Source: Alphaproteobacteria bacterium (GTDB lineage Bacteria > Pseudomonadota > Alphaproteobacteria > Rickettsiales > SXRF01). Taken from it: a stretch of DNA of 6,324 nucleotides. Under the pieces are notes generated by a model that made no database searches, had not been told where the DNA came from, and saw only the letters and a program-made list of their open reading frames with translations. The first letter of the stretch is position 1. Each line of letters opens with the position of its first letter. The stretch is taken from NCBI GenBank assembly GCA_020050695.1, contig JAGVKI010000073.1:1-6324 (forward strand). Direction: 5' to 3'. The translations under genes and the position numbers were made by a program. This document shows, piece after piece, positions 4,613 to 6,324 of the stretch.

Positions 4613-5977
4613 TTATTTAGGTAAGGACGGTGAAGTGCCGCCGACGGTAATAGCAAACTCTGGCCGCTTATTGATTACAATATTGTGATTAAACGGATCA
4701 TCCAGCCATTTTTGTTTCAGGCGAGCCGTTTCTTCTTTTCCAAGTACAGGCTCCGCCACCTGAGCGGCATGCTCGATCCACGTGGTAATATATTGCCGGG
4801 ACAGATCATATACGTCATTGCCAAAGGCTTGCCGCAGTTCCTGCTCTACTTTCTTTGCCTCCTGCGGATCACCTCCATTACTGCGCATTTCCCGGCGCAG
4901 ATAATCTTCAGCATCCATAACGTCAACCAGCAACTCTCCTGCACGTACATGACTGTTCTTAAGACGCATAAGCGAACCACCACCCGGTTCGGACTGACTG
5001 ATTAAATGATTGGCCGGATGATTCGGGTCAGCATCTAATTGTTTAATCAAAGCAGTCGCCGCATCATGCCAACGTTCGCCTAGCGTGCGCCCTGATGCAT
5101 CATGCATTTCATTTTTGTCATTCTGCCGGTCAACATAATCCTGGTAGGAGTGCAACAACTCTTCCCTTAAAAGATGAATCCGGTTAAGCCGTTCTTTAGG
5201 CGTATCGCGCCTGCCATCCATAATTGCATTAGGGCTTAAGCCAATCACCGGCATATCCAGGTTATCGTCATTTATAGAAACACCAATGGTGCCTGCCTTC
5301 AGTTTTTTGGTAAATGCGAGAAAGCCCGTGTCATGCGTCATGAGCTGCAACCATTCAGGCATCTGCGCCAATGTTGAGGCTAATCCCTTTTCCGCAGGCT
5401 CCCTGCTATAACCATCACTCAGAACAGCCGAGATATGGAACATAAGGCCCTGCGCTTTGTCCTCCGTTTCATGGTCCGTTAACATAGCACAATGACGGTT
5501 ATCCCCACCCTTGGCATAGCGTTGCAACGTCTTATCTATTTGCTGCTCTACAAAACTCTCGATCAGTTTGTAGCGCTCCTCTACACCGCTTTCGGCTTTT
5601 TGCGCATAATTCGCCTCCAAATCACGGACAAGCTGCTTCGCATCATCAGGGTAATTACCCGTAAACAACGTCATGACATAATGTTCCGCACCTTCATATA
5701 AATCATCTGTTTTAAGGCGGGATTCCAACTGCCTGGCTATGTCCTTGATAAGGTATTTCCTTGTGAAGGCAATCGCATCCTGCATAGCAGGTGAATGCTT
5801 CAGCTCCTGCACATCAAAATTATTATGCTCATCCTGCTTACATTCATCCGCAACGGATGCAGCAGAAAAGGTCAGCAATGGAACCCAGAATTCGTCATAC
5901 AGCTCCTTGCCCAAAAACTGGTCATGCATTGGCAGTACAACATCGTCGCTATGAATGATACGAAATGGCTTAGGCAT
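4613..5977 (-). CDS. Hypothetical 454-aa protein with degenerate zincin-like EELLH motif
   Basis: I do not recognise a family. The protein is soluble in appearance, acidic and largely helical, with no signal peptide or membrane segment. The N-terminal half (about residues 60-200) is a series of charged helices. In the middle, a probable beta strand VIGLSPNAI (244-252) is followed by a helix with L-L-R-E-E-L-L-H-S-Y-Q-D-Y, in which E272-E273-L-L-H276 occupies the place of a metallopeptidase HExxH. The strand-then-helix order and the H-S-Y-Q ending resemble zincin active-site helices, but the first histidine is glutamate, so the site may be inactive or the likeness accidental. The C-terminal part is again helical and ends with a Ser/Pro tail. 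The Shine-Dalgarno is weak (GCGGAACCT). It is the first protein gene after the 16S terminator and probably heads a two-gene unit. A role as effector or structural protein cannot be decided from the sequence. Confidence 0.85.
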   Translation of the reverse strand: MPKPFRIIHSDDVVLPMHDQFLGKELYDEFWVPLLTFSAASVADECKQDEHNNFDVQELKHSPAMQDAIAFTRKYLIKDIARQLESRLKTDDLYEGAEHYVMTLFTGNYPDDAKQLVRDLEANYAQKAESGVEERYKLIESFVEQQIDKTLQRYAKGGDNRHCAMLTDHETEDKAQGLMFHISAVLSDGYSREPAEKGLASTLAQMPEWLQLMTHDTGFLAFTKKLKAGTIGVSINDDNLDMPVIGLSPNAIMDGRRDTPKERLNRIHLLREELLHSYQDYVDRQNDKNEMHDASGRTLGERWHDAATALIKQLDADPNHPANHLISQSEPGGGSLMRLKNSHVRAGELLVDVMDAEDYLRREMRSNGGDPQEAKKVEQELRQAFGNDVYDLSRQYITTWIEHAAQVAEPVLGKEETARLKQKWLDDPFNHNIVINKRPEFAITVGGTSPSLPK

Positions 5978-6013
5978 AGGTTCCGCTATAATTAAATTGA
6001 AATATTAATATAG

Positions 6014-6039
6014 CTTAATTTTAAAACGTTAATATTAAG
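6014..6039. repeat. AT-rich inverted repeat upstream of the 454-aa gene
   Basis: CTTAAT (6014-6019) and ATTAAG (6034-6039) are inverted copies 14 nt apart, inside a very AT-rich stretch about 35-60 nt before the start at 5977. They could be an operator or promoter-associated site. No convincing -35/-10 pair was found here, and in such sequence the match may be chance. Confidence 0.25.
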
Positions 6040-6113
6040 ACTCTGTGAAAAACGGTCGCGCGTGAATATATATAATTCAAGAGCTTATCTATTTTGCTTT
6101 ATGCATAAGGAAC

Positions 6114-6147
6114 AAAAAAAGCCGCTGATTTAATCAGCGGCTTTTTT
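6114..6147 (-). terminator. Strong bidirectional terminator downstream of 16S rRNA
   Basis: A perfect 9-bp stem, GCCGCTGAT (6121-6129) with ATCAGCGGC (6133-6141), has a TTA loop. It is flanked by seven A (6114-6120) and six T (6142-6147), so it can act on both strands. On the minus strand it ends transcription about 115 nt beyond the 16S 3' end, separating the rRNA from the protein genes downstream. Confidence 0.93.
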
Positions 6148-6219
6148 GTATTTGGTTGCGTGTGAGCATCTATGCACAGGTGACGAGTGTCTTGTAAGAT
6201 GATTCGTTTAACGTCAGAG

Positions 6220-6238
6220 CTTCAGAATAATTCCGAAG
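6220..6238 (-). other. Hairpin in the 16S 3' trailer
   Basis: CTTCGGAAT and ATTCTGAAG (minus strand, one G-U pair) can fold into a small hairpin about 25 nt past the 16S 3' end. It could belong to the processing region of the precursor, but the 5' partner of a classical processing stem is outside the window. Confidence 0.3.
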
Positions 6239-6262
6239 ATGCGTAATAAACAAAATCCTTAG

Positions 6263-6324
<62 letters not shown>

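Noticed and set aside
6148..6262. tRNA gene in the 16S trailer
   Set aside because: No cloverleaf, no GGTTCAAATCC-type T arm and no paired acceptor ends are visible; only one small hairpin is seen.

Overview
The window most likely comes from an alphaproteobacterium, possibly of the order Rickettsiales or a relative. Three things point there. First, a dapF - mtaB - ftsY cluster is an arrangement I associate with Alphaproteobacteria. Second, the last ~62 nt of a 16S rRNA gene enter from the right edge on the minus strand and read GGCTGGATTACCTCC near the 3' end, an alphaproteobacterial to rickettsial type of tail. Third, that 16S gene is followed after about 115 nt by a strong hairpin terminator and then by protein genes, with no tRNA-Ile/tRNA-Ala or 23S gene in the remaining ~6 kb. 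A 16S gene detached from 23S-5S is a known Rickettsiales trait. The placement is an inference from a short rRNA end and gene order.

Left part (1-3289, all minus strand). Read in the direction of transcription: a 163-aa protein with a Tat-like twin-arginine signal, then dapF (lysine/peptidoglycan precursor synthesis), mtaB (tRNA A37 methylthiolation) and ftsY (SRP receptor, cut by the window edge). dapF and mtaB overlap by 8 nt, and mtaB and ftsY overlap by 4 nt (ATGA), so the three are probably co-transcribed and translationally coupled. The first ~40 codons of the mtaB frame are made of an inverted-repeat, GACT/AGTC-rich element that looks like a small mobile or palindromic repeat inserted at the dapF/mtaB junction and read through in frame.

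Middle (3290-4160). A 271-nt AT-rich region holds divergent promoters. It is followed by a plus-strand 62-aa DUF378-type membrane protein with a near-perfect ribosome binding site. Two back-to-back terminators (3783-3813 and 3824-3853) separate this gene from a convergent minus-strand 58-aa gene (3882-4058). That small gene has a textbook promoter (TTGTCA-17-TATAGT) and a strong Shine-Dalgarno.

Right part (4161-6324, minus strand). Two unrecognised genes (454 aa, then 133 aa) form a probable pair downstream of the 16S gene. The larger carries an EELLH motif that resembles a zincin HExxH with the first histidine replaced. The 16S end and its terminator close the window.

The housekeeping functions are secure. 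The four small or unknown proteins, the mtaB-associated repeat and the isolated 16S gene are the parts worth following up.
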